DNA of 64,000 bases from Pedobacter punctiformis. GTDB taxonomy: Bacteria > Bacteroidota > Bacteroidia > Sphingobacteriales > Sphingobacteriaceae. Positions 9,141-16,309 of the stretch are shown here, piece after piece. The notes under the pieces are model-generated. The model searched no databases. It was not told where the DNA came from and saw only the letters and a list, made by a program, of their open reading frames with translations. Location: contig NZ_JAPWGM010000004.1 of the NCBI RefSeq assembly GCF_027213715.1, forward strand, positions 186,001 to 250,000, read 5' to 3'. Each line of letters opens with the position of its first letter. Positions within the stretch are counted from its first letter, which is position 1. A program made the position numbers and the translations under genes.

Positions 9141-9818
9141 ATGACCGATGTAGAATTTATAACTGCTGAACTAAAGACCTTAAGCGAGCCAGGATTTTTA
9201 GAAAAAATGGCCCGTTTTGGAATTGATACCTCCAAAGCATTAGGTGTGCGCATTCCTGAAGTTCGGAAACTGGCCAAGCAAATCGGTAAAAATCAGGAAA
9301 TTTCTCTGGCCTTATGGGAAACAGGAATTCACGAATCAAGAATTTTAGCCAGCATTATTGGCGATCATAAACTGGTTACCGAAAAACAAATAGATCAATG
9401 GAGTCATGAATTTAGCTCCTGGGATGTATGTGATCAGGCTTGCGGAAATTTGTTTGTTAAAACGCCTTATTTTAAGCAGAAAGCTTTAGAATATACATTA
9501 GCTGAACCCGAATTTGTAAAACGTACAGGTTTTGTTTTAATGGCTGAGGCTGCGGTACATTTAAAAAAGGAAGCGAACGAAACCTTTATCGGTTTTCTTC
9601 CAATTATAGAACGTGAAGCCGCTGATCAGCGTAATTTTGTTAAAAAAGCCATTAACTGGGCTTTGAGGCAAATCGGAAAAAGAAATGCCATTTTGCATAA
9701 TCATGCCATCGATACCTGCAACAATATTTTGGATCAGCGTAATAAAAAGGCCAATTGGGTTGCCCTGGATGCACTAAGGGAATTGCAAAGCGAAAAAGTG
9801 CTGAATAAAATCGGCTAA
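9141..9818 (+). CDS. DNA alkylation repair protein (AlkD-like HEAT repeat)
   Basis: 225 residues, all-helical. The motifs ALGVRIPEVRKLAKQIGKN, HESRILASIIGDHKLVTEKQIDQWSHEFSSWDVCDQACGNLF and FVKKAINWALRQIGKRN are those of the AlkC/AlkD superfamily of DNA glycosylases. Family members remove positively charged N3/N7-alkylpurines. The WxxCDQxC segment is the active-site helix region with the conserved Trp and Asp. Length is as expected. Confidence 0.9.
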   Translation: MTDVEFITAELKTLSEPGFLEKMARFGIDTSKALGVRIPEVRKLAKQIGKNQEISLALWETGIHESRILASIIGDHKLVTEKQIDQWSHEFSSWDVCDQACGNLFVKTPYFKQKALEYTLAEPEFVKRTGFVLMAEAAVHLKKEANETFIGFLPIIEREAADQRNFVKKAINWALRQIGKRNAILHNHAIDTCNNILDQRNKKANWVALDALRELQSEKVLNKIG

Positions 9819-9861
9819 TCATTACTTATCCTACATCAATGTGCAGCAGCAAAAACCATAG

Positions 9862-9869
9862 TAAATTTG
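9862..9869 (+). promoter_or_regulatory. -7 promoter box of the pirin gene
   Basis: TAAATTTG fits TAnnTTTG and lies 24 nt upstream of the chosen start at 9894. The longer reading frame that begins at a TTG inside this box (9867) is therefore unlikely to be the real start. Confidence 0.5.
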
Positions 9870-9893
9870 TATCATAAACAAGAAAGGAAATTT

Positions 9894-10613
9894 ATGTCAC
9901 AATTTATTTTGCACAAAGAAAACACCCGCGGTCATGCAAATCATGGTTGGTTAAATGCACATCACTCATTTAGTTTTGCTAACTATTACAATCCTGAAAG
10001 GATGCATTTTGGGGTTTTAAGAGTTTTAAATGATGACAGTATTGATGGTGGTATGGGTTTTGGTTCGCATCCACACGATAATATGGAAATTATAACCATT
10101 CCATTAGCAGGAGCCATAGCCCACAAAGACAGCATGGGAAATGCTGCGGTAATCAAAAACGGAGAAATTCAGGTAATGAGCGCCGGAACAGGTGTAAGTC
10201 ACAGTGAGTTTAATGCTAATGCAGATGAACAATTAAATTTATTGCAGATTTGGTTATTCCCTAACAAAAAGAATGTTACACCACGTTACGATCAAATGGC
10301 TTTGGATGTTGAAGCACGTCACAACAATTTTCAACAGATTTTATCACCAAATGCAGACGATGCAGGTGTTTGGATTCATCAGGATGCCTGGTTTTCTTTG
10401 GGTAAATTTGATGAAGGTTTTGAAACCGAATATAAAATCAAAAAAGCCGGAAACGGAGTTTATGCTTTCGTAATTAATGGTGAAGTAACTATTGATGGGC
10501 AAACATTAAGCAAAAGAGACGGGCTTGGTATCTGGGATACTGATAAAGTCAGTTTTAAAGCAAATTCTGCAGATGCAGAAGTATTGTTAATGGATTTACC
10601 AATGGAATTGTAA
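9894..10613 (+). CDS. Pirin family protein
   Basis: 239 residues from the ATG at 9894, preceded by AAGGAAA. It is a bicupin protein. The N-terminal cupin has FGSHPHDNMEIITIPLAGAIAHKDSMGN and QVMSAGTGVSHSEFN, giving the usual metal ligands (His-x-His, then His and Glu). Pirins bind Fe or Ni; some act as quercetinases. The physiological role here is not known. It is followed at once by a strong terminator, so it is probably monocistronic. Confidence 0.92.
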   Translation: MSQFILHKENTRGHANHGWLNAHHSFSFANYYNPERMHFGVLRVLNDDSIDGGMGFGSHPHDNMEIITIPLAGAIAHKDSMGNAAVIKNGEIQVMSAGTGVSHSEFNANADEQLNLLQIWLFPNKKNVTPRYDQMALDVEARHNNFQQILSPNADDAGVWIHQDAWFSLGKFDEGFETEYKIKKAGNGVYAFVINGEVTIDGQTLSKRDGLGIWDTDKVSFKANSADAEVLLMDLPMEL

Positions 10614-10626
10614 TAAAAACAATTAA

Positions 10627-10662
10627 ATGTCACGCTAAATAGCTTAGCGTGACATTTTTTTT
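10627..10662 (+). terminator. Intrinsic terminator after the pirin gene
   Basis: Perfect 11-bp stem TGTCACGCTAA (28-38) with its complement (44-54), 5-nt loop, then eight T residues. Confidence 0.93.
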
Positions 10663-10672
10663 AAACCTTTTT

Positions 10673-10969
10673 ATGCCACTTACTATACTTTATATTGGCA
10701 GAGATGCCGAAATTACAACAGTGATGCACCGTTTGCTTAACGAAAGACCAGAATGGACCGGGCTAACTGTTTGTAATGATGATGAAGCTGTTTCTATTTG
10801 CAAAAAACAACAGCTTGACCTGGTTTTGCTTGGAAATGGTATTAATGCCGAATGCGAAGCAACTTTAAGGCAAAAACTAACTTCCATCCGTCCGGGATTA
10901 AAAATTATCCAGCATTACGGCGGGGGGAGCGGTTTGTTGTATGGAGAAATTATGAGCGCAATTAATTAA
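10673..10969 (+). CDS. Response-regulator receiver-like protein, degenerate
   Basis: 98 residues from the ATG at 10673; a longer frame from 10649 would run through the T tract of the preceding terminator and is rejected. The pattern PLTILYIGRDAEITTVMHRLLNERPEW, then DLVLLGNGINAECEATLRQKLTSIRPGLKIIQHYGGGSGLL, follows the beta-alpha rhythm of CheY-like receivers. However, the acidic pocket and phosphoryl Asp are missing (LLGNG where LLDxx is expected). It may be a stand-alone pseudo-receiver. No kinase lies nearby. Its expression must restart after the terminator. Confidence 0.6.
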   Translation: MPLTILYIGRDAEITTVMHRLLNERPEWTGLTVCNDDEAVSICKKQQLDLVLLGNGINAECEATLRQKLTSIRPGLKIIQHYGGGSGLLYGEIMSAIN

Positions 10970-11166
10970 AATTTAGCGTTTATTGGTTCTTCTCAAATCA
11001 TTGTACCGTTTTCTCTTTTTAAACGGGATTGTAGCGATATCCCCGATTTTTTCTATCGGGATTAAGCGTAAAGCCCGGCTGGCTCAAATAGTAGCATAAG
11101 CATAGCTTTCCAAATCAGATTAATATTTTAAACTGGAAATTAACCTGGTTTTCTACTCGAATTACA
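10970..11166. other. Intergenic stretch with a hairpin at the convergent gene ends
   Basis: No gene is seen. An imperfect inverted repeat (ATCCCCGAT / ATCGGGAT, about 11038-11062) with T residues in its loop lies between the convergent receiver-like and LapA-domain genes and may end one or both transcripts. The rest has no feature I can name. Confidence 0.4.
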
Positions 11167-11445
11167 TTAATTGATGTAATCTCTATCCTCGTCACTCAAG
11201 GCCTTTTTGTTTTCTATAGCCGAATGTCTTTCTATTTCTGCATCCAGGTTTTTAACCGTTTTTCTCGGACGGCCAACGATAAAGCCAAGAATAAAACCTA
11301 TAACAATACATAATCCAACAACCAGCAATTTTGATACGGCTACGGTGGTTACCAGAAAATTAAAGTCTACCGGGTCTGTATTAACCATTAAGAAAATGGT
11401 TAATAATATAGTTAAAACGATGATGAAGATGGTTTTTGTACTCAT
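11167..11445 (-). CDS. LapA-domain (DUF1049-like) inner membrane protein
   Basis: 92 residues with two membrane segments (about 5-23 and 36-60), the motif FLMVNTDPVDFNF between them, a GFILGFIVGRPRK end, and a charged cytoplasmic tail. This is the layout of LapA/YciS-type proteins, small membrane proteins linked to LPS assembly in Proteobacteria. Before phage insertion its ATG lay 4 bp after the stop codon of the outer membrane protein gene now ending at 62023, so the two formed an operon. Now attL and the lysogeny block lie upstream and its promoter is unclear. Confidence 0.8.
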   Translation of the reverse strand: MSTKTIFIIVLTILLTIFLMVNTDPVDFNFLVTTVAVSKLLVVGLCIVIGFILGFIVGRPRKTVKNLDAEIERHSAIENKKALSDEDRDYIN

Positions 11446-11458
11446 GTTTTTAAAAGCT

Positions 11459-11477
11459 ATAATTAAATGAAAACTCT
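11459..11477. repeat. attL core (19-bp direct repeat)
   Basis: ATAATTAAATGAAAACTCT is identical to 62032-62050. On the host side (left) the minus strand continues AGC TTT TAA, which completes the reading frame of the outer membrane protein gene now at 62023-64000 as Tyr-Ser-Phe-stop. This shows the original chromosomal junction. Confidence 0.93.
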
Positions 11478-11488
11478 TTTGATAACTA

Positions 11489-11556
11489 TGTAAGTATTTG
11501 GTAAACAGTTATATTGTATGTTTGTTTTTTTATTTGGTGTAAGTATGGTGTAAGTA
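11489..11556 (+). promoter_or_regulatory. Candidate integrase arm-type sites, left end
   Basis: TGTAAGTA occurs three times just inside attL: 11489-11496, 11538-11545 and 11549-11556, the last two as GGTGTAAGTA repeats 11 bp apart (one helical turn). The same tandem pair occurs inside attR at 61892-61911. Matching sets at both ends suit arm-type binding sites for the tyrosine integrase. Confidence 0.6.
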
Positions 11557-11560
11557 AATG

Positions 11561-11953
11561 CTATTTTAATGCTTTTTCAAGTCGATCAATTGTCTTCTCG
11601 TGACGTTCAATAATTTCCCATGCACGGTTTAGATTTTTGGTGAGAATTAAAATTTCTGTTTTCATGCTATCCAAGCGATCACCTAATTCTATTGAAGTTG
11701 TTAAGCTGGTTTTCTTGCTTATGTCCTTAATCTGCTTATTCCCCTTATTGTCAAAGAGCCAAGCCTGATTTAAGTTGTATTTAGTCTTAAGTATTTTCAC
11801 CACATTCACATCAATAGCATTCTCACCATTCTCCATCCGGTTTAATTTGGCTTTTGATATATTAAGCATAGGCCCCGCATTGTCGACATTATTATCCACA
11901 AACTCTTTTCTAAATTCCCGAAGTCTCTTTGCTGTTGCTAAGTCGTTTTTCAT
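11561..11953 (-). CDS. XRE-family HTH regulator with C-terminal coiled coil
   Basis: 130 residues. The N-terminal half (about 5-60) reads as a Cro/CI-type helix-turn-helix: LREFRKEFVDNNVDNAGPMLNISKAKLNRMENGENAIDVNVVKILKTKYNLNQAWLF, with the typical RMENG turn after the recognition helix. The C-terminal third is a heptad-rich helix (LDSMKTEILILTKNLNRAWEIIERHEKTIDRLEKAL) likely to dimerise. A 10-bp palindrome, TACTTAAGTA (11992-12001), lies upstream of its start and could be an autoregulatory site. Probably a lysogeny regulator. Confidence 0.85.
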   Translation of the reverse strand: MKNDLATAKRLREFRKEFVDNNVDNAGPMLNISKAKLNRMENGENAIDVNVVKILKTKYNLNQAWLFDNKGNKQIKDISKKTSLTTSIELGDRLDSMKTEILILTKNLNRAWEIIERHEKTIDRLEKALK

Positions 11954-12008
11954 TTTGTAAAGGTAATAGCTTAATTTTTTATTGTAAATACTACTTAAGT
12001 ACTAATTT

Positions 12009-12380
12009 TTATTGTATTATCCACTTGAACCAGAAAGAAGTACCTCCTGCAGCTGAGTGCTCGTATTCGAAAGACAGGTCATCTGTGTTGTAACCATCTA
12101 AAAGTTTTATTATTCTACTAAATTGATTTCTTATCAAATTAAAATCTGCTTGCTCAGTGTTTACCATCAACCTCCCTGAATCTAAAATGTTATCATCAAA
12201 AAATCTTGCATTAACGGTTATTACATCCCGATACCCATAAATTTTATGACTAAATCCATAACTATTTCGGAATCCACCATCTGGCCAATATTTAGACCTT
12301 TTCATTTTTTGAAGCCTGGCAAGGGCTGTATCAATAACAAATGTTTTAACCTCGTTTTGAAGCTGGCGGTTGGATAACAT
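12009..12380 (-). CDS. Hypothetical prophage protein
   Basis: 123 residues from the ATG at 12380. A TTG three bases earlier extends the frame but the ATG is preferred. It has charged and aromatic residues, no signal peptide and no membrane segment, and I do not recognise a domain. It follows the exported DUF4468-like gene by a few bases and so is probably co-transcribed with it in the lysogen. Confidence 0.6.
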   Translation of the reverse strand: MLSNRQLQNEVKTFVIDTALARLQKMKRSKYWPDGGFRNSYGFSHKIYGYRDVITVNARFFDDNILDSGRLMVNTEQADFNLIRNQFSRIIKLLDGYNTDDLSFEYEHSAAGGTSFWFKWIIQ

Positions 12381-12383
12381 CAA

Positions 12384-12980
12384 TTAAAAATTATCGCTTT
12401 TAGGATTAGATTTTATGAATTTTGTATATGATTCAATAATTGAGCTAATTTTAGAATCAACTAACACAAAAAGTTTTTTATTATTTAAAGGCCATTTTTT
12501 TTCGGCCAAATATTCTTTATACTTTGTATCAAATGATGAATAATCTGAGTCGTTTGAGGATAATCTTTTGTAACCAGATGAGCCAAACATTTTATACCGC
12601 AGTTGGTATATACGGATTCTTGCTTTATTATCCTTAACGGTAATATCTGTCATGAACGCCATGCGTTCTTGGCCGCCTACAAACCCTGGAGCAATATAAT
12701 CAAATGTTCCAGTTCCGACTATATTTCCATTATTTTCGTCCTTAACTTGAATAACTTCTTTAGAATCTGCAAAGGAGTTTGCCATCCATTTTAGGGATGT
12801 ATTAAATAACTCAGATTTTGATCGATCTAAACCATCAACAATACTTTCGTAGACAATTGATCCCTCTTTTATTGGCATGGCTACCTTTGCAGTATCTCGT
12901 TGCTTTTTCTGGCTAAATGCTATAACCGGTATTATTACAAGGATTAATAATATTAATTTTTTCATAGGTTTAATTTTCAT
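12384..12980 (-). CDS. Exported DUF4468-like (TBP-like fold) protein
   Basis: 198 residues with a clear signal peptide (MKKLILLILVIIPVIAFSQKK; Met6 could also start). The mature part (SIVYESIVDGLDRSKSELFNTSLKWMANSFADSKEVIQVKDENNGNIVGTGTF, then an alternating MTDITVKDNKARIRIYQLRY stretch) resembles the DUF4468/TBP-like-fold family widespread in Bacteroidota. Function unknown; the product should be periplasmic or surface-bound. Its ATG overlaps the repressor stop codon (TAATG), so it is expressed with the repressor in the lysogen, as expected for a lysogenic-conversion gene. Confidence 0.65.
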   Translation of the reverse strand: MKIKPMKKLILLILVIIPVIAFSQKKQRDTAKVAMPIKEGSIVYESIVDGLDRSKSELFNTSLKWMANSFADSKEVIQVKDENNGNIVGTGTFDYIAPGFVGGQERMAFMTDITVKDNKARIRIYQLRYKMFGSSGYKRLSSNDSDYSSFDTKYKEYLAEKKWPLNNKKLFVLVDSKISSIIESYTKFIKSNPKSDNF

Positions 12981-13771
12981 TATCCGAATTTGTTATAAGG
13001 GTCCACTATATTAAAAATTTGTTCCACATCGTTTAATGATACTGTAAAGTCAGGATAGTTTTCTTTATCTGGGTTCCAAGAATGCAAAGTTATTTGAGCG
13101 CTATCAACATCATGATCTATTATGGACTTCACCACTATTCCCTCAGTCCTGTGAACTATTACCCAGGCTTCGGTAGTATTTATATGCAGCTTATATTTCC
13201 ATTTGTCTCTAGACAAATCTCTACCTACAATTTTTTGGCCAGGCCATAAACTTTTTCTTGCCATTTCCTGGCTAGTTATATTTATCATGCTTTCTCCGCC
13301 CATTTCAAAAATTAGATAAGACCCAAAATGCTTTTTGTCAACAGGCAATGGGATTGTGTCTAGGTCAGCATAAAATTCTGGATCGGAATGACCACGGAGA
13401 TAACTTCCCCAAGCCTTATAGGGTATTACTGGAGTCTGCATAATTAAACTGTCATCGGGTAAGGAATAGAATCTGTCACTAGTTGCTTCAAATCCTAACG
13501 GGTCGGCTAATCTTAATGGTTTAGCCTCAAGCTTCGGTTTTCTTTCAGTAACCGACTCTTCTTTATTGTTAAGTATAAAGTTCTTTATATCGTCGTTTAG
13601 TGACATTATCTTTGTGATCAAGTCAGTAGGCAAGGGTACCTTACCATTTAAAACTTGTGAAAATGACGATTCGTTGCTGTAACCCAGCAATTTACCTATC
13701 TCTTTTTGGTTGCCAAAACCAGTGGACTTTAGTTTGCCTACTGCAATTTTTATAATCTGTAAATCAGTCAC
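12980..13771 (-). CDS. Phage repressor, HTH plus S24-like domain
   Basis: 263 residues, GTG start at 13771. N-terminal HTH: IIKIAVGKLKSTGFGNQKEIGKLLGYSNESSFSQVLNGKVPLPTDLITKI. The C-terminal part has GSYLIFEMGGESMINITSQEMARKSLWPGQKIVGRDLS and later WVIVHRTEGIVVKSI, matching the S24/LexA-like core: Ser in GGESM and a candidate Lys in VVKS. An Ala/Cys-Gly self-cleavage site is not obvious. It is transcribed away from the early operon across a shared operator region, the classic position for the lysogeny repressor. Confidence 0.87.
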   Translation of the reverse strand: MTDLQIIKIAVGKLKSTGFGNQKEIGKLLGYSNESSFSQVLNGKVPLPTDLITKIMSLNDDIKNFILNNKEESVTERKPKLEAKPLRLADPLGFEATSDRFYSLPDDSLIMQTPVIPYKAWGSYLRGHSDPEFYADLDTIPLPVDKKHFGSYLIFEMGGESMINITSQEMARKSLWPGQKIVGRDLSRDKWKYKLHINTTEAWVIVHRTEGIVVKSIIDHDVDSAQITLHSWNPDKENYPDFTVSLNDVEQIFNIVDPYNKFG

Positions 13772-13793
13772 TTATATAATATATGTAAAAAAG

Positions 13794-13834
13794 TTTATAT
13801 AAAGTATTGCGATTAATATAAAGTTCTTTATATT
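13794..13834. promoter_or_regulatory. Operator palindromes between repressor and early operon
   Basis: Two dyads carry the half-site TATAAAG. One is a 9-2-9 palindrome at 13815-13834 (AATATAAAG-TT-CTTTATATT) overlapping the early -7 box. The other is TTTATATAAA at 13794-13803. They are likely repressor operators blocking the early promoter. Confidence 0.65.
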
Positions 13835-13836
13835 TG
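13807..13836 (+). promoter_or_regulatory. Early rightward promoter
   Basis: TTG (13807-13809), exactly 19 nt, then TATATTTG (13829-13836): a full match to the Bacteroidota -33/-7 consensus TTG-N19-TAnnTTTG. The first early gene starts at 13872. Confidence 0.8.
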
Positions 13837-13871
13837 TATCACATAACAATAACAAAGGTAAATATAACAGA

Positions 13872-14003
13872 ATGAGTTCACAATACTTAATAAGTACCAA
13901 AATGAATATTCATCACATCATTAATGCAAGAGCGAGATATAAAGAGATTGGATTGAGTATGAAGGACTCGTTAGCGATTATAAAACTTAAATATAGAAGA
14001 TAA
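13872..14003 (+). CDS. Small early protein, 43 aa
   Basis: An open frame starting 36 nt after the early -7 box, MSSQYLISTKMNIHHIINARARYKEIGLSMKDSLAIIKLKYRR. It is basic and helical, and its stop overlaps the next start (TAATG). No family is recognised. Position and translational coupling favour a real gene, possibly a small DNA-binding or Cro-like product. Confidence 0.6.
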   Translation: MSSQYLISTKMNIHHIINARARYKEIGLSMKDSLAIIKLKYRR

Positions 14004-14209
14004 TGAACCTAGACCAACTTAAACAGAATGCTTGCAAAACGCTGGCATTGATAGACCTGATTGAAAGGAGTAAAAGCAGGGCTCGAAACATTTGGGCAGT
14101 ACAATACTATACTTTATTCGGATCTACTCAAGAGAGGGAGGAGGCTGTAAATAAACAAAATGCAGTAACGGCAAGATTGGAAGGTTATTTAGAAAAATTA
14201 ATACAATGA
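14003..14209 (+). CDS. Hypothetical early protein
   Basis: 68 residues, helical and charged, no recognised domain. Its start overlaps the previous stop and its stop overlaps the next start (ATGA), placing it firmly in the early operon. Confidence 0.7.
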   Translation: MNLDQLKQNACKTLALIDLIERSKSRARNIWAVQYYTLFGSTQEREEAVNKQNAVTARLEGYLEKLIQ

Positions 14210-14745
14210 AAACTACTCTCAATTCAATTTTAGCTGGCAGTGGCGCTGAGTTTTTCACACACGACAATCAACCAATGGTGAGTTACCAGAGAAGGCAATA
14301 CGATCTTGAAGATGCGCCAATACCAATACACAATGCTTTAGAAAATTACCTTAAAGCACATCCAGACAAAGTAATGGCATACCGAGATATGGCTGGGGCT
14401 GACAAGGTAAAAGACCAATGCGTGAAGTGCCTGTTCAGCAATCTTGATGGAATGCCAGACCTTACAGATGATGGAGTACTGACTCCTGAGTTTGTAAACT
14501 GCTCAAGCCGGGGTAAATGCAAATGGGAGGGGATTGGATGTTTAAGAGATCCATTTGGACTAAGTGAAAGGGAATCTCAAATAGCAGACTTGGCAGATTT
14601 AACCAATGAAGAGATAGCAGATAAATTATACCTATCAAAACACACAGTTAGTACACATCTACAAAATGTTCAGCGAAAAGTAGGTGTAAGAAATAAAAAA
14701 CAATTAATCAAAATCAGACCAGCAATATGGAATCAGCACCAGTAG
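14206..14745 (+). CDS. LuxR-type HTH regulator with Cys-rich N-terminal region
   Basis: 179 residues. The C-terminal part, FGLSERESQIADLADLTNEEIADKLYLSKHTVSTHLQNVQRKVGVRNKKQLI (about 124-175), is a clear LuxR/NarL helix-turn-helix. Upstream are six Cys arranged as DQCVKC...VNCSSRGKCKWEGIGC, a likely metal-binding module. It lacks any receiver or autoinducer domain. LuxR-type HTHs bind dyad sites, so it is one candidate for the factor acting at the four TTCTC-N15-GAGAA promoters. That link is inference. Confidence 0.85.
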   Translation: MKTTLNSILAGSGAEFFTHDNQPMVSYQRRQYDLEDAPIPIHNALENYLKAHPDKVMAYRDMAGADKVKDQCVKCLFSNLDGMPDLTDDGVLTPEFVNCSSRGKCKWEGIGCLRDPFGLSERESQIADLADLTNEEIADKLYLSKHTVSTHLQNVQRKVGVRNKKQLIKIRPAIWNQHQ

Positions 14746-14963
14746 TACAAGCAATTCAGGGAAAGGGGCTAGTACAATTTATGAGAGAAATTGAATTACC
14801 CGGAGAAGAAAATGCAGTCCCATTCCCTGTTGAGAAAACCGCTTATTTAAGAAATCAGGCAAGCTCAACAATGAAGTATGAGTTTCCAGACAGGGTTTAT
14901 TCAGTAAGCAATAGAGGCGATAAAACTTTGGTTTACTGGGAAAGGAGGGAGTCATGCAGGTAG
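14727..14963 (+). CDS. Hypothetical early protein
   Basis: 78 residues; starts inside the end of the LuxR-type gene and overlaps the next gene by 10 bp. No recognised domain; a C-terminal beta-rich stretch (YEFPDRVYSVSNRGDKTLVYWERRE) is visible. Confidence 0.65.
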   Translation: MESAPVVQAIQGKGLVQFMREIELPGEENAVPFPVEKTAYLRNQASSTMKYEFPDRVYSVSNRGDKTLVYWERRESCR

Positions 14964-15235
14964 CAATTATTGAAACCATAGAATGGGAAGTTTTGAAGAA
15001 AGAGATAACAGAACTCAAAGGATTGGTCAAGAAACTTATTACCAATCAAAAAACCGTATCCACTAGAGACCAAACCTACAATTTAAAAGAAGCAGCTAAA
15101 ATACTCGGAACTCAATATGGATGGGTATTTAAGAATAAGCATAAAATAGGTTGCAGCAGGGTTGGGCGAGCCTGGATAATCAAACAAAGTTCAATTGACG
15201 CATACATAAACACCACTTACCATAAAGATAACTAA
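14954..15235 (+). CDS. Excisionase-like HTH protein
   Basis: 93 residues. After an N-terminal coiled coil (about 10-35), TYNLKEAAKILGTQYGWVFKNKHKIGCSRVGRAWIIKQSSIDAYI matches the MerR-like winged HTH of excisionases and HTH_17 proteins. It may direct excision with the tyrosine integrase or act as an early regulator. Confidence 0.75.
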   Translation: MQVAIIETIEWEVLKKEITELKGLVKKLITNQKTVSTRDQTYNLKEAAKILGTQYGWVFKNKHKIGCSRVGRAWIIKQSSIDAYINTTYHKDN

Positions 15236-15238
15236 GCC

Positions 15239-15337
15239 ATGAGGAACCAACACAAAAAAAACATGAGCATAATTAAAGAGGCTCAAAAGGAACTTTCAAA
15301 AATGATTAAAAGATTGGAGGGCAATAGAAATGCTTAA
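15239..15337 (+). CDS. Small protein, 32 aa
   Basis: Short Lys-rich helical peptide (MRNQHKKNMSIIKEAQKELSKMIKRLEGNRNA) filling the gap between neighbours, with its stop overlapping the next start. Modest evidence, based on position and overlap. Confidence 0.45.
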   Translation: MRNQHKKNMSIIKEAQKELSKMIKRLEGNRNA

Positions 15338-15560
15338 GGTTCACCATACAGTTTATCCATCAGGCAGAGAGCCTCAGGTAAAAAATAATGTTAAGGATGG
15401 CGGTTTGTGGTATCGTGATGAGCAGGAACAATTACTTAACCAAGCCCGCCGAATTGCAAGAAATAAACCAAAGGATGAAGTTGCTGAGGCTATGAAGATA
15501 GTGAGGATAGTATTGGCAGGAATAATATTAATAGGAGTTTTTTACTTAATCAATTTATAA
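15330..15560 (+). CDS. Small membrane protein
   Basis: 76 residues with a single C-terminal membrane segment, VRIVLAGIILIGVFYLINL, and a charged cytosolic N-terminal part. It is tail-anchored in form, with function unknown. It overlaps the upstream small gene and ends one base before the next ATG. Confidence 0.7.
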   Translation: MLKVHHTVYPSGREPQVKNNVKDGGLWYRDEQEQLLNQARRIARNKPKDEVAEAMKIVRIVLAGIILIGVFYLINL

Positions 15561-15561
15561 A

Positions 15562-16308
15562 ATGCAAAACGGACGTATCAAGGTAGCTAAGGCACAAAAT
15601 AATGCAAGTACGCTGCCAGAAATCGGTAAAATTAAAACAGGGACAAAAGCAATCTCGAGTGGCGGTAAGGAATATCCAAAAGCAATTGACTATTTCAGGC
15701 CTACAGGAAACTTTGCAAATCAATTCACGGCATTATTTGGAGAGAAACCAAATAGCCTACAAATAGCCTTCATTAGCAATGATATCAAAGAGGTTTGTAA
15801 TGAGCAATTTGAGAGTTGGGATAAAGGAAAACGGTTCGGTTGGGGTGATGGCGAAACCTTCAGTGTATTCAACGCAGCTACCGGTAAGTATGATGAAGGT
15901 GTTTCTGCAACGGACAAACGGGTAAAGGCTTTAAAATGGGACCGTACATTAACATTGCGCTTTGTTCTACTTAAAATGACTGGAGTATTAGGTTATTGGT
16001 CTTGGTCTACAAAGGCAAAAGAGGTAAGTATCCCATCAATTACCAAGTCATTCGATTTAGTTATGGAAAAATCAGGTTCTATTATTGGCTTCCCTTTCAA
16101 CTTCACCATTGAAATGAAAAAGTCTTATACTCCTGGTGAAGCTAAAACTTATCCGGTAGTTTCTCTTATTCCATCATTTACAGAGGAAAATATGGAGGCT
16201 GTACGTAATTACATTGAGGCAGGGGGCTCTATGAACCGGTTAACAACTAAGATGATCGAGAGTGGTTCAATGGAGCCTAAAGTTTTAGAAATCGGGGAGG
16301 GCAAGTAA
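15562..16308 (+). CDS. Conserved phage protein, possible gp3/RDF-like family
   Basis: 248 residues. The N-terminal pattern GRIKVAK...GKIKTG...KEYPKAIDYFRPTGNFANQFTALFGEKPNSLQIAFISND resembles the phage family that includes phiC31 gp3 (recombination directionality factor-like). Members also occur in early and recombination modules without a serine integrase, where their role is unknown. It lies in a compact operon just before a PD-(D/E)XK nuclease, which favours a part in recombination. The family assignment comes from memory of the pattern and is tentative. Confidence 0.5.
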   Translation: MQNGRIKVAKAQNNASTLPEIGKIKTGTKAISSGGKEYPKAIDYFRPTGNFANQFTALFGEKPNSLQIAFISNDIKEVCNEQFESWDKGKRFGWGDGETFSVFNAATGKYDEGVSATDKRVKALKWDRTLTLRFVLLKMTGVLGYWSWSTKAKEVSIPSITKSFDLVMEKSGSIIGFPFNFTIEMKKSYTPGEAKTYPVVSLIPSFTEENMEAVRNYIEAGGSMNRLTTKMIESGSMEPKVLEIGEGK

Positions 16309-16309
16309 T

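Noticed and set aside
10649..10672. Upstream start for the receiver-like gene
   Set aside because: It would place the start inside the stem and T tract of the pirin terminator; the ATG at 10673 gives a normal receiver N-terminus.
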